Assembly: GCF_000025185.1 (NCBI RefSeq) | Contig: NC_013720.1 | Span: forward strand, 2,480,001 to 2,544,000 | DNA: 64,000 bases | Source of the DNA: Pirellula staleyi DSM 6068 | Lineage (GTDB): Bacteria > Planctomycetota > Planctomycetia > Pirellulales > Pirellulaceae | Direction: 5' to 3' | In this document: piece after piece, positions 55,916 to 64,000 of the stretch | Position numbering within the stretch: the stretch's first letter is position 1 | How the letters are laid out: each line of letters opens with the position of its first letter | Notes under the pieces: generated by a model | What the model saw: only the letters and a program-made list of their open reading frames with translations | Told to the model about the DNA's origin: nothing | The model's database searches: none | Position numbers and translations under genes: made by a program

Positions 55916-56662
55916 ATGTCGGCAGCGTGTCGCTCTGGCAGCCAGCAAGACTGGCCTGAAATCAACGTAAGTCCGCTCGAGTGGGCTACTTGGCTCTTTG
56001 CGCACGCGCTTCCGGGAACCTGGGCTTCCGTCGATCAGCCTCGGCCTGCGCGGGCACTAGCCAGCACAGCCACCGGCGAGATCGCCTCCGGTTCAGCGTC
56101 GGGCGAGATCGACCTGAGCAAAATCGAATCGGGGCTGGTCGCGCGGGCCAAACTGGGAGACGCCGATGCGTTTCGCGATTTGGTCGAGCTGCATCAGCAG
56201 GCGATCGGTCAGCAGATGTGGCGGTTCAGCCGCCAGAAAGAGGAGTGGGAAACGCTAGTTCACGACGTTTTTGTAGAGGCATTCCTAAGTTTGCCGCGAT
56301 ATCGTAGTGAAGCGCCGCTGGTGCATTGGCTACGCAAGATTGCCGTTCGCGTCGGGTATCGGTTTTGGAAACAGAAGCAGCAGGCCCGAAGTCGTCAGAC
56401 CGAGCCGCTAAACGATCTGGCCGACGGCCGCGCTAGCGCCACCGAGCCACTCGATCAGCAGGAGCAAGCCGATCGACTCCATGCGGTGCTGGCCCAGCTT
56501 TCCCCTCGCGATCGTTTAGTGATCACGCTGCTGTATCTCGATGAACGAAGTACGATAGAAGTTGCCGAATTAACCGGAATGAGTCGCACGCTTGTAAAAG
56601 TGCAGGCCTTCCGAGCCCGAGCCAAATTGAAACGCCTCCTCGCTGAGGAGTCTCCCACATGA
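55916..56662 (+). CDS. ECF-type RNA polymerase sigma factor
   Basis: A 248-residue sigma-70 family factor of ECF size. ATG 55916 has a GAGAG ribosome site upstream; the frame is open to 55757. Region 2 begins near residue 75 (LVARAKLGDADAFRDLVELH ... VHDVFVEAFLSLPRYR), and region 4 is LSPRDRLVITLLYLDERST with helix-turn-helix VAELTGMSRTLVKVQAFRAR. The first 70 residues form an unusual N-terminal extension rich in Ala, Ser and Gly. The next gene overlaps by four bases and encodes a small membrane protein, which may be its anti-sigma factor. Confidence 0.9.
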   Translation: MSAACRSGSQQDWPEINVSPLEWATWLFAHALPGTWASVDQPRPARALASTATGEIASGSASGEIDLSKIESGLVARAKLGDADAFRDLVELHQQAIGQQMWRFSRQKEEWETLVHDVFVEAFLSLPRYRSEAPLVHWLRKIAVRVGYRFWKQKQQARSRQTEPLNDLADGRASATEPLDQQEQADRLHAVLAQLSPRDRLVITLLYLDERSTIEVAELTGMSRTLVKVQAFRARAKLKRLLAEESPT

Positions 56663-56931
56663 CCGAAATGGACCCGTTTTTGAAACTTGCCGCTGCCGCT
56701 CGCCGCGAATCGGTCCCCACGATCGATGTGTCGGAGCGTGTCCTGACCTCGCTTCGCGATCCGGCGGTTGCCGCTCGAGTGGCCAGCAGTAGCGATCCGG
56801 CCTACTACTTATTCGCCTTAGTAGCGGTGAGTTCGGCTGCTGTGGTGCTGCTGTTCGCGTGGCAATCGTTCGAATCGTTACGCGAACCATTGACCCCCCT
56901 GGTCGAACCGCTGTATCTGGTGATTCGCTAG
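56659..56931 (+). CDS. Small single-helix membrane protein, probable anti-sigma partner
   Basis: A 90-residue protein whose ATG overlaps the sigma-factor stop (ATGA), a strong sign of co-translation. It has a short cytoplasmic N-terminal part (MTEMDPFLKLAAAARRESVP), one transmembrane helix (YYLFALVAVSSAAVVLLFAW) and a short C-terminus. No zinc-binding anti-sigma motif is present. The arrangement of an ECF factor followed by a small membrane protein is typical of sigma/anti-sigma pairs, but the binding is inference. Confidence 0.72.
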   Translation: MTEMDPFLKLAAAARRESVPTIDVSERVLTSLRDPAVAARVASSSDPAYYLFALVAVSSAAVVLLFAWQSFESLREPLTPLVEPLYLVIR

Positions 56932-57142
56932 GGAAATTCGACGCGAGTTTCGCGAGTATTGTGCACCACACTGCCGGGCCAGCGCTGCTGTGTCACCCGG
57001 CACGCTTGGCAGTAGCGTACCCTTCGCCTAGCGGTGCCGGTGAGCAGCGGAGTCGGGGAGTAGTGATCCAGAGGTTGAGATTTGTTCGTGTGTGGCAGTG
57101 GTGGCGAGAAATGGCTCGCCCCGTTTGCTTTGAGGTATTTCG

Positions 57143-57661
57143 ATGAGTTCCACATTGCCAGCCAAAACGCCAGCGACTTCGGAAACATCGCCCCTTCCGG
57201 TCGTCGCACCGAAGCGTGCTTTTTGTAGTCGTGCGCTGATCGTGGCGGTGGTGATATATGTTGCTGGAGTTGCTACCGGTTCGGGCGGAACGTTCGCCTG
57301 GCTGCAGCATCACATGTTCTCGCTGATGCGTAAGCCGCACGGCTTTGAGAAGATCCTCTACGCCTCGATGAAATCCGAGTTGAACCTGACCAAGGAACAA
57401 GAGGCGACGATTCAGCCGATCTTTAGCCAGCGATTTCGCGAGGTCGACGATCTGCGGCGGGAAGTACATCCGCGGTTTGTGAGCCTCTTTGCCGGCCTCG
57501 AAAGCGAAGTGGCCGGGCATCTGACTCCCGAGCAAAAAGAAACGTGGCATGCTCGCTGGAAACACCTGCGTGAAACGACGTTTCCCCCCGACCCCGATTT
57601 GGCTCCCACTCCCAATTTGCCTGGAAAAACGGCATCTGGCGAGCCTGGGCCGAGCTCCTGA
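57143..57661 (+). CDS. Membrane-anchored Spy/CpxP-like (LTXXQ-type) protein
   Basis: A 172-residue protein with an uncleaved N-terminal helix (ALIVAVVIYVAGVATGSGG) and a helical periplasmic part. It resembles the heavy-metal-resistance/Spy family: LNLTKEQEATIQPIFSQR followed by VAGHLTPEQKETWHARWKH, the repeated L-T-x-x-Q pattern. The C-terminus is Pro-rich. Periplasmic Spy-like proteins act as ATP-independent chaperones or metal sensors. It lies 211 bases after the small membrane gene and may belong to the same sigma-dependent envelope-stress unit. Confidence 0.78.
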   Translation: MSSTLPAKTPATSETSPLPVVAPKRAFCSRALIVAVVIYVAGVATGSGGTFAWLQHHMFSLMRKPHGFEKILYASMKSELNLTKEQEATIQPIFSQRFREVDDLRREVHPRFVSLFAGLESEVAGHLTPEQKETWHARWKHLRETTFPPDPDLAPTPNLPGKTASGEPGPSS

Positions 57662-57835
57662 GGGGTGCCTGGGCGGCAAAATCGTTCAGCTTGCTAGCAC
57701 CCAACCGATTTAACCTAACCATCTCCCGTTGCCAGAGTTTGGATCACGACTAAAATGTGTGAACTTCAGTCGCCCGCTTGCGGTCTACTGAGGGAGGTCG
57801 TGACGGGTAAAACCCTCGTGGTTAGACCTGCACAC

Positions 57836-57906
57836 TCGGGGATGGTGTAATGGTAACACTACTGATTTTGGTTCAGTCATTCTAGGTTCGAATCCTAGTC
57901 CCCGAA
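57836..57906 (+). tRNA. tRNA-Gln (anticodon UUG)
   Basis: A 71-base tRNA. The 7-bp acceptor stem TCGGGGA/TCCCCGA is perfect and the discriminator is A. The D-arm is GTGT/ACAC. The anticodon stem ACTGA/TCAGT frames TTTTGGT, giving anticodon TTG (UUG). The T-arm is CTAGG-TTCGAAT-CCTAG. CCA is not encoded. Confidence 0.96.
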
Positions 57907-58063
57907 CTCACTTAGGTATTCACAAGACCCAGCCAAGCTCAAGCAGTTTGACTGGGTTTTTTCGTGCGCGTGCGGAGCCGGAAAATGCTTCGCCGCTGCT
58001 GTACAACCGGGTACACTCGACGGGTGATTGTCTTCCTCGATCATCCTGTCACTGAGTACTGCC

Positions 58064-60685
58064 ATGCTTCGCCGAGTCTGTTGGTTGGGACTCTTCGCCC
58101 TTGTTGCTGCCTGGTCGCAGATTTCGGCCGCCGAGCCGCAGGCACCTGCGGTTTCGATACCCAAGGTTCTCAGGCCGGGCTGGAAGCTGCAGCTGATTGC
58201 CGCCGAACCCGACATTGTGACCCCCACGGCGCTTGCCATTTTGCCCACCGGAGAGGTGCTGGTGGTGGAAAGTCACACGCACTTTCCTCCCAAGGATTAC
58301 GCGGGGCCCAAGGCCGACCGCATCTGGCTGTTTGCCGATTTTGATGCCGCGACCGGTAAGCCCGCAACTCGCCAACTGTTCTTCGAGGGCTCGGTGCACA
58401 CGATGGGGCTCGCCGTCGAACCATCGGGAGCAGTGCTCGTGGCGACGCGGAATGAAATCTTCAGGCTGAGCGATCAGAACCACGACCGGGCGGCTGATGA
58501 GACGCTCGAAAAACGTCAGACCTTGGTGCGACTCGAAACTGCTGGCAACTATCCCCATAACGGACTTTCCGGATTTGCTGTCGATGGCAACGGCACCATC
58601 TTCTTTGGTTTCGGCGAGAACTTGGGGGCGACCTACACGCTGCATGGCACCGATGGTTCGAAGCTGACCGGTGGCGGCGAAGGGGGAAACGTCTACAGCT
58701 GCGATCGGGCAGGGGGCAAGTTGACGCTCGTGGCGACCGGTTTCTGGAACCCGTTTCATCTTTGTTTGAATGCCCAGGGGCAGCTGTTCACGGTCGATAA
58801 CGACCCGGATAGTCGGCCCCCTTGTCGACTGCTGCATGTGATTGAAGGAGGCGACTACGGTTTTCGGTTTCGACATGGACGTAAAGGTGTTTCGCCCCTT
58901 ACGGCATGGAATGGCGAGTTGCCCGGCACACTGCCCATGATTGCAGGAACCGGGGAAGCTCCTTGCGCGGTTCTCTCGCCTGTGAGTGACGCGTGGCAAC
59001 CAGCACAGCAAACGCTGCTGGTGACGAGTTGGGGCGATCATCGAATCGAAGCCTACGACCTGATGCCGCGCGGGGCATCGTATGGGTCGACGATGAAACC
59101 GATGGTGGTGGGTGACGATCAGTTCCGGCCGGTCGGCATGGCTGAAGCAGCTGATGGCTCGATCTTCATTAGCGACTGGGTCGATCGTTCGTATCAGCTG
59201 CACGGCAAAGGGCGGATTTGGCGACTTGTGCCCGACAAGCTCGCGCCGGTGAAGCCCCGTGTGCAGGCACCGCCAGTAGCACTGCTGGGGATTCCGCAGT
59301 TTGGGAACATCTCGGTGGAAGAACTGCTCTCGAGCAGCGATCCGTTCATGGCGACGCAAGCGACAACGATCATGGCCAAGGAAATTGCCGCTGGACGTTC
59401 GGAGTTGGTGAGCGCGCTAAAGAAGCAAAGTAGCGCTGCGCGACAGGGGGAGGTAGAAAACCTGGTAACGCGCGCGCCTGCCTGGGTGAAGTTGCTCGGC
59501 AGCTGTGGCGACGAACTACTGGCAACTCAAGCACTTACAGCAGGGATCTCGAGTAAAAACCCACGCGCGCAAGTTAGCGCGGGACTTGCGCTAGCCGCGC
59601 GTCGCGACCAAGCGCAAATGCCGATGGCGACAGAGCTTCTCGAGCGCGCGCAAGATCGCGCGACGTTTGAGGTCGCGCTCGCGCTGCTGGCGATCCTCCA
59701 GGGCGATCCAGCGGCTGATCCCAAAAAAGAAGCCTCGGTGCAACCACTCGTGGCGCGCGTGGCACTCGATCCTGCCACCTCTTCGCTGGTGCGTAAACTT
59801 GCGTTTCGTTCGCTCGAGCCAACCAATGCCGAAACGACTCTGGCCAAACTCGAGCCGTGGGTTGCTTCGCAGGAGCTCGACGTCGCGCTCGAAGCGGTCG
59901 CTGCCATTCGTGATCGGCGCGACAACGATGCTCACACTTACCTCCAAAAACTGGCGACCGATGTTTCGCAGCATGGTTCCTTGCGCGCTGCGGCGGCGAT
60001 GGGTTTGCATGCCGATGTGGCTGAAGATCGCTCGCTGCTCGTCGCGCTTGCCACCGATGACGAGCCACAAGTGGCTGCCATCGCGCGGCGTGTGTTGCGT
60101 GGCAACATTACTCCCGAGGAACTCGCCAAAACCGGCCTCGTCGCGAGTGACTTCGCGCGGCCAGCCGATCATCCGCAAGAAGATCTGGCAAGTGCCTGGA
60201 CAGAGTTCGCTTCGCTCACGGGCGACCCGAGGCGTGGCGAATTGCTCTTCGTGCATCAGCAAGTCACGCAGTGCGCCAAGTGTCATCAGTATCGTGGTCG
60301 CGGTGGCAAGCTTGGCCCCGATCTCACTGCTTGGGGACTCACCGGTGATGCTGCGCAGAATCGTCGACGGCTCGTGGAGTCGATCATCGAACCATCGCGC
60401 GAAATTGCGCCGCAGTTTTCTCCGTGGCTGATGCAACTCGAAGATGGCCGCGTGATTAGCGGCATTCTCGTTGCGGAAGAAGTCGACGGTACTCAGCAGT
60501 ATGCCGATACCGCTGGCAAGATTCACCGCCTGCACCCGCGCGATATTTTCGACAAAAAGCCTTCGCCGATTTCGATCATGCCCAAAGGGCTCGCGCGGGA
60601 ACTAACGCGTCAAGAACTGGCGGATTTGATCGCGTTTCTCTCGCAGTCCGCAGAGAGCGCGAGTCACGAAAAAGGCCGCGAGTAA
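58064..60685 (+). CDS. PVC-type propeller / HEAT / cytochrome c protein
   Basis: An 873-residue secreted protein from ATG 58064, with signal peptide (VCWLGLFALVAAWSQISAAE). The PVC-type membrane-bound dehydrogenase-like propeller (about 25-400) starts LRPGWKLQLIAAEPDIVTPT and includes NGLSGFAVDGNGTIFFGFGE and DGSIFISDWVDRSYQLHGKG. A HEAT-repeat region covers about 430-700. The cytochrome domain has CAKCH at 737-741 and the closing SIMPKGLARELTRQEL. Similar proteins are numerous in planctomycetes and are thought to oxidise sugars in the periplasm; none has a firmly known substrate. It lacks the ThuA and discoidin parts found in the 18.7 kb protein. Confidence 0.9.
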   Translation: MLRRVCWLGLFALVAAWSQISAAEPQAPAVSIPKVLRPGWKLQLIAAEPDIVTPTALAILPTGEVLVVESHTHFPPKDYAGPKADRIWLFADFDAATGKPATRQLFFEGSVHTMGLAVEPSGAVLVATRNEIFRLSDQNHDRAADETLEKRQTLVRLETAGNYPHNGLSGFAVDGNGTIFFGFGENLGATYTLHGTDGSKLTGGGEGGNVYSCDRAGGKLTLVATGFWNPFHLCLNAQGQLFTVDNDPDSRPPCRLLHVIEGGDYGFRFRHGRKGVSPLTAWNGELPGTLPMIAGTGEAPCAVLSPVSDAWQPAQQTLLVTSWGDHRIEAYDLMPRGASYGSTMKPMVVGDDQFRPVGMAEAADGSIFISDWVDRSYQLHGKGRIWRLVPDKLAPVKPRVQAPPVALLGIPQFGNISVEELLSSSDPFMATQATTIMAKEIAAGRSELVSALKKQSSAARQGEVENLVTRAPAWVKLLGSCGDELLATQALTAGISSKNPRAQVSAGLALAARRDQAQMPMATELLERAQDRATFEVALALLAILQGDPAADPKKEASVQPLVARVALDPATSSLVRKLAFRSLEPTNAETTLAKLEPWVASQELDVALEAVAAIRDRRDNDAHTYLQKLATDVSQHGSLRAAAAMGLHADVAEDRSLLVALATDDEPQVAAIARRVLRGNITPEELAKTGLVASDFARPADHPQEDLASAWTEFASLTGDPRRGELLFVHQQVTQCAKCHQYRGRGGKLGPDLTAWGLTGDAAQNRRRLVESIIEPSREIAPQFSPWLMQLEDGRVISGILVAEEVDGTQQYADTAGKIHRLHPRDIFDKKPSPISIMPKGLARELTRQELADLIAFLSQSAESASHEKGRE

Positions 60686-60705
60686 AGCGAGTTACTCACG
60701 GCCTT
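60672..60705 (-). terminator. Terminator of the FKBP gene, overlapping the cytochrome gene end
   Basis: A 14-bp stem with one mismatch (60672-60685 with 60692-60705) closes a 6-base loop. On the minus strand it is followed by a T-run, the complement of A residues 60669-60673. The left arm overlaps the last codons and stop of the plus-strand cytochrome gene, so coding and termination share sequence. Confidence 0.72.
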
Positions 60706-60814
60706 CGAGATTGCTGGTTAAAAACTGGGGCGTTCAAGATCAACGCGACTGGCGAATTGCCGATCGCGCGGTGATCGGATTGAACTTCCGAATCGAGCGA
60801 TGGTTGCCTGTGGA

Positions 60815-61531
60815 CTACTGAACGATGTCGATCAGTTCCACTTCGAATACCAGCACCGAGTTCGGGCCGATATCATCACCAGCGCCACGCTCGCCGTAAG
60901 CGAGTTCCGATGGCAGGAACAGACGCCACTTATCGCCCACCTTCATCATTTGCAGCGCTTCGGTCCAACCTGGAATCACGCGATTCACAGGGAACTGAGC
61001 TGGTTCGCCACGATCGACACTGCTGTCGAACACGGTGCCATCGATCAGCGTGCCGTGGTAGTGTGTCTTCACGGTGCTGGTTGCCTTCGGCGATGCGCCC
61101 GTGCCAGCCTTCAGCACTTGGTACTGCAGACCCGAGGCAGTCGTCTTCACACCTTGCTTGGTTTTGTTGGCGGCCAGGAATGCGGCGCCTTCTTTAGCGT
61201 TCTTGTCGGCAGCACCCTTGGCTTTTTCGGCAGCCTTGGCTTGCAGTTCGCCCACAAACACCTTCATCGCAGCTTGAATTTGCTCTTCGCTCAAAGCTGG
61301 TTTAGCACCAGCAAGCGAGTCCTTCAGGCCACGCACGAGTGCTTCGACATCGAGCTCAGCAGCTTCCGACTTCAGGTCGCTTCCGATATTGAGCCCGATC
61401 GCGTAGCTCGCTTGTTCTTTCACGGTCTTCATTTGATTACTCGGTACTGGGGCAGCTTGCTGAGCAAGTGCAACTTGAGAAACAGCCAGCAGGGCCACCA
61501 ACGACCAGGCGGGCACAACAGAGCGGAACAT
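60815..61531 (-). CDS. FKBP-type peptidyl-prolyl isomerase, FkpA/Mip-like
   Basis: A 238-residue periplasmic folding enzyme from ATG 61531, with signal peptide (VVPAWSLVALLAVSQVALAQ). The N-terminal helical dimerisation domain (about 35-130) begins VKEQASYAIGLNIGSDLKSE. The C-terminal FKBP domain (about 132-238) has YHGTLIDGTVFDSSVDRGEP, FPVNRVIPGWTEAL, and LPSELAYGERGAG with VLVFEVELIDIV. All match FkpA/FklB/Mip proteins. Active-site aromatic residues appear conserved. It probably assists folding of exported proteins. Confidence 0.93.
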   Translation of the reverse strand: MFRSVVPAWSLVALLAVSQVALAQQAAPVPSNQMKTVKEQASYAIGLNIGSDLKSEAAELDVEALVRGLKDSLAGAKPALSEEQIQAAMKVFVGELQAKAAEKAKGAADKNAKEGAAFLAANKTKQGVKTTASGLQYQVLKAGTGASPKATSTVKTHYHGTLIDGTVFDSSVDRGEPAQFPVNRVIPGWTEALQMMKVGDKWRLFLPSELAYGERGAGDDIGPNSVLVFEVELIDIVQ

Positions 61532-61745
61532 AGAAACTGTCCTTAAGCAGAGGGGGACCAGCATGCGGCAACGAAGCAATGGTCCCATTGCACTCTTCCA
61601 CCACAGCCTGGAGAAATTGCGATTTTGCAACTTTCGAAAGTCGCGAAAACTAGCTTGGAATGTAGCACGTATGCCGGTTTAGCGATACGTCGCTAGCGAG
61701 CTGATGAGCAGTCGAGTGACTGGTAATCTCAGCCAACCGAGGGGC

Positions 61746-62624
61746 CTACTTGCTCTTGGGTGGCTCGATTCCCATCTTCTTCAGCAGCATTTGCATGTCG
61801 TCCCACACGAACTTCTTGGCCGACGGATTACGGAGCAAATACGACGGGTGATAGGTCACCAGCACCGAGCGCCCGTTGTACTCGTGGAACCTTCCGCGCA
61901 AACGTCCGACCGGCTCTTTCGTCCGCAGGAGCGCTTGGCTCGGAACCGTCCCCACGCAGACGATATACTCCGGCGCAAGCAGCTCGATTTGCCGCTCGAA
62001 GAAGGGGCGGCAGTTTTCAATCTCTTCTTCCACCGGTGTCCGGTTATCAGGGGGACGGCACTTCAGCACGTTCAGGATATACACCTCTTCGCGCTTCCAG
62101 CCGCAAGCTTCGATGATCTTCGTGAGCAGCTGACCAGCTCGCCCGACAAATGGCTCGCCCGTTCGATCCTCATCGGCACCTGGAGCTTCGCCAAAAATCA
62201 CGACGCGGGGCTGAGGATTGCCGATCCCAAACACAGTTTGCTTGCGCGTGCGGGCCAGTTCTTTGCAGAGCTTACACCCTGCCACTTCCGCCTTCAGATC
62301 GTCGAGACTCGCACAGGCAGCCGACTTTGCCGCCGATTTTTTGGCCATCACAGGTTCCAAATCGCTGGTTGCAGGGACCGCCAAACGCGGTTCGAAAGGG
62401 GGCGGAGTAGGTGCGGCCAATCGCGTCGGCATCGGCCGGTCGGCTGTGGCAGCAGGTGGGCTTGGCAGTGGCATGCTCGCGGCAGGCGAATCGGGCCGAG
62501 CAGCAGTTGCCGCCGGCGCCGGCAGAACCCCCAACGGAACGCCACGCTGCAATTGATCCACCCCTGCCCGAGCGAGCGACTCGAGCGATTGGAGCAGCAG
62601 TTTTCGCGTAACAAGTTCGTCCAT
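61746..62624 (-). CDS. Uracil-DNA glycosylase, family 4 (iron-sulfur)
   Basis: A 292-residue enzyme of the type-4 uracil-DNA glycosylase family, which removes uracil from DNA. Motif A is [19 protein letters not shown] and motif B is HPSYLLRNP. Cysteines for a 4Fe-4S cluster are present: CKLC near 118 and single Cys in [14 protein letters not shown] and ENCRPFF. The first 110 residues are an Ala/Pro-rich low-complexity extension ([12 protein letters not shown]), longer than in typical thermophile enzymes. The assignment rests on both catalytic motifs and the Cys set. Confidence 0.93.
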   Translation of the reverse strand: MDELVTRKLLLQSLESLARAGVDQLQRGVPLGVLPAPAATAARPDSPAASMPLPSPPAATADRPMPTRLAAPTPPPFEPRLAVPATSDLEPVMAKKSAAKSAACASLDDLKAEVAGCKLCKELARTRKQTVFGIGNPQPRVVIFGEAPGADEDRTGEPFVGRAGQLLTKIIEACGWKREEVYILNVLKCRPPDNRTPVEEEIENCRPFFERQIELLAPEYIVCVGTVPSQALLRTKEPVGRLRGRFHEYNGRSVLVTYHPSYLLRNPSAKKFVWDDMQMLLKKMGIEPPKSK

Positions 62625-62781
62625 CGTGGTTTACGGCGCTCGGCGTAGCCTTACAAACTTGTGACATTCAAGCCCAAGGTTCGCCCCCGAGCCCTTACCC
62701 CCTCCGCACGAAGGCGATATCATAAAGCCTAACTCCTTTTTCGTCTCCCCTCCCTCCGACCGACTTCTCGAGCTCTCCTGC

Positions 62782-64000
62782 ATGCGTGTTCCCCAGGTGG
62801 TGATTGTCGGCCGACCCAATGTGGGAAAATCGAGTCTCCTTAATTGGCTCGCCGGCAAACGTATTTCAATTGTTGATGACACCGCGGGTGTAACGCGCGA
62901 TCGCATCACGTACTTAATGGAAGAGGAAGGTCGCTTCTTCGAACTCGTCGATACCGGCGGTATCGGCATCGTCGACTGCGATAACCTCACCAAGCAAGTC
63001 GAACAGCAGATCGAAATCGCGATCGAGTCGGCTGATCTCGTCCTCTTTGTGGTCGACACTCGCTCCGGCATTCTTCCGCTCGATGAAGAGGTTGCAAAAC
63101 GCCTGCGCTACATCGATAAGCCGATCGTCTGCGTCGCTAACAAAGCCGACCACGACGCAATCGATTGCCAGGCCGATGAGTTCTACAAACTCGGGCGCGG
63201 CAAGTTGGTGCGCGTCAGTACGTTGCAGAATCGCAACAAAGACGAACTGCTGCACATGATTCTCGAGCGTCTTCCCAAACCGGACGATCTCGAAGAGTCC
63301 CCCGAAGAGCCGATCATGAAGGTCGCGATCTGCGGCCGTCGAAACACCGGCAAAAGCACGTTTGTCAACACACTGGCGCGTGCTGAACGAGTGATCGTTA
63401 GCGAAGTTGCCGGAACAACGCGCGACAGCATCGACGTTCGCTTCGAACTCGATGGCAAAACGTTCATGGCGATCGATACTCCCGGTTTACGACGCAATCG
63501 GAGTGTCCGCACCGATATCGATTTCTACAGCACGCACCGCGCCCAGCGCAGCATTCGCCGGGCCGACGTCGTGCTGCTGTTCTTCGATTGCAAACAGCGG
63601 CTCAGCAAAGTCGACAAGCAGCTTTGCAAATACATCGCCGATAACTATCGCCCCTGCATCTTCGTGGTGAACAAGTGGGACTTGCTCTACGGTCAGATGC
63701 CAACCGAACGTTGGGTCGATTATCTTCGCGATAATTTTCCAACGATGTGGCACGTGCCGATTGCGTTCGTCACCGGTCAAACGGGCAAGAACGTGAAAGC
63801 GCTCCTCAATCACGCGCAGATGCTCTACAAGCAATCGCTCGAGCGCGTCAGCACAGCTCAGCTCAACAAGTTGATCCGCGCTGCGATGGAACGTCATCCA
63901 CCCGCCATGCACGGCAGCATGCGTCCGAAGATCTACTTCGGTACGCAGGTCGGCACGCAGCCTCCCACTATCGTGCTGATGTGCAACGAGCCGAAGGCGT
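62782..64000 (+). CDS. der: GTPase Der (EngA), 3' end outside the window
   Basis: The first 406 codons of Der, the double-GTPase needed for 50S ribosome assembly, from ATG 62782. Domain 1 has GRPNVGKSS (10-18), DTAGVTRDR, DTGG and NKAD; domain 2 has GRRNTGKST (185-193), VAGTTRDSI, DTPGL and NKWD. The third domain (KH-like) begins near 375 (LIRAAMERHPPAMHG) and is cut off by the window edge. Domain 2 shows Arg-Asn-Thr in place of the usual Pro-Asn-Val in G1, a mild variation that keeps G-K-S/T. Essential housekeeping gene. Confidence 0.96.
   Translation, partial: MRVPQVVIVGRPNVGKSSLLNWLAGKRISIVDDTAGVTRDRITYLMEEEGRFFELVDTGGIGIVDCDNLTKQVEQQIEIAIESADLVLFVVDTRSGILPLDEEVAKRLRYIDKPIVCVANKADHDAIDCQADEFYKLGRGKLVRVSTLQNRNKDELLHMILERLPKPDDLEESPEEPIMKVAICGRRNTGKSTFVNTLARAERVIVSEVAGTTRDSIDVRFELDGKTFMAIDTPGLRRNRSVRTDIDFYSTHRAQRSIRRADVVLLFFDCKQRLSKVDKQLCKYIADNYRPCIFVVNKWDLLYGQMPTERWVDYLRDNFPTMWHVPIAFVTGQTGKNVKALLNHAQMLYKQSLERVSTAQLNKLIRAAMERHPPAMHGSMRPKIYFGTQVGTQPPTIVLMCNEPKA

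Overview
The window looks like chromosomal DNA from a planctomycete, most likely of the Pirellula/Blastopirellula type. The grounds are family content: PVC-type heme-binding proteins, a DUF1501 protein, a BBP7-type outer-membrane protein, a Cys-rich YTV-repeat wall protein, SHD1-domain proteins and giant calcium-binding surface proteins that carry the planctomycete N-terminal LE-x-R-S-M-M-A motif. The DNA is GC-rich. No phage, transposase or CRISPR array was seen. This assignment is inferred from families, not from a database match.

Layout. 1-5.9 kb: the acidic C-terminus of one surface protein, then a 1661-residue dockerin/cohesin-like/cadherin-like surface protein closed by a strong terminator. 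5.9-9.8 kb: a polyamine ABC transporter operon, potA-B-C-D on the minus strand, with a 4-base ATGA overlap at all three junctions. 10-13.2 kb: two tandem paralogous SHD1/zinc-ribbon membrane proteins. 13.6 kb: tRNA-Leu(UAG). 13.7-16.2 kb: a TssL(DotU)-like gene followed by a shortened TssM(IcmF)-like gene. 16.4-18.5 kb: DUF1501 and a YdcZ-type permease. 18.7-23.1 kb: a ThuA/discoidin/propeller/HEAT/cytochrome fusion. 23.2-30.5 kb: Dabb protein, Maf-type pyrophosphatase, deacetylase, HrpA helicase, RmlD-like reductase. 30.5-35.8 kb: a DUF2760-Hsp70-Hsp70 cluster. 36.3-41.5 kb: a second giant surface protein with an embedded cyclophilin domain. 41.6-51.4 kb: BBP7 protein, YgfZ, a three-part redox-like lipoprotein, a CE15-type esterase, a c-type cytochrome, and a small HEAT-like gene lying between two 54-bp direct repeats. 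51.6-54.6 kb: the YTV wall protein and an orphan GspG-like pseudopilin. 55-64 kb: Rex, an ECF sigma factor operon, tRNA-Gln(UUG), a second PVC-type cytochrome, FKBP isomerase, family-4 uracil-DNA glycosylase and the start of der.

How the genes fit together. Much of the window concerns the cell surface and periplasm: wall and surface proteins, folding enzymes (two peptidyl-prolyl isomerase domains), c-type cytochromes and secreted sugar-directed enzymes. The rest is housekeeping: tRNAs, der, hrpA, maf, ygfZ, rex and udg.

The best candidate for an undescribed system is the TssL/TssM-like pair at 13.7-16.2 kb. The TssM-like protein keeps the order cytoplasmic domain, transmembrane helix, periplasmic part, but has lost its P-loop, its first two membrane helices and most of its periplasmic domain. 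The TssL-like partner has no membrane anchor. The second candidate is the cohesin-like module, shared by both giant surface proteins and next to a dockerin pair in one of them.
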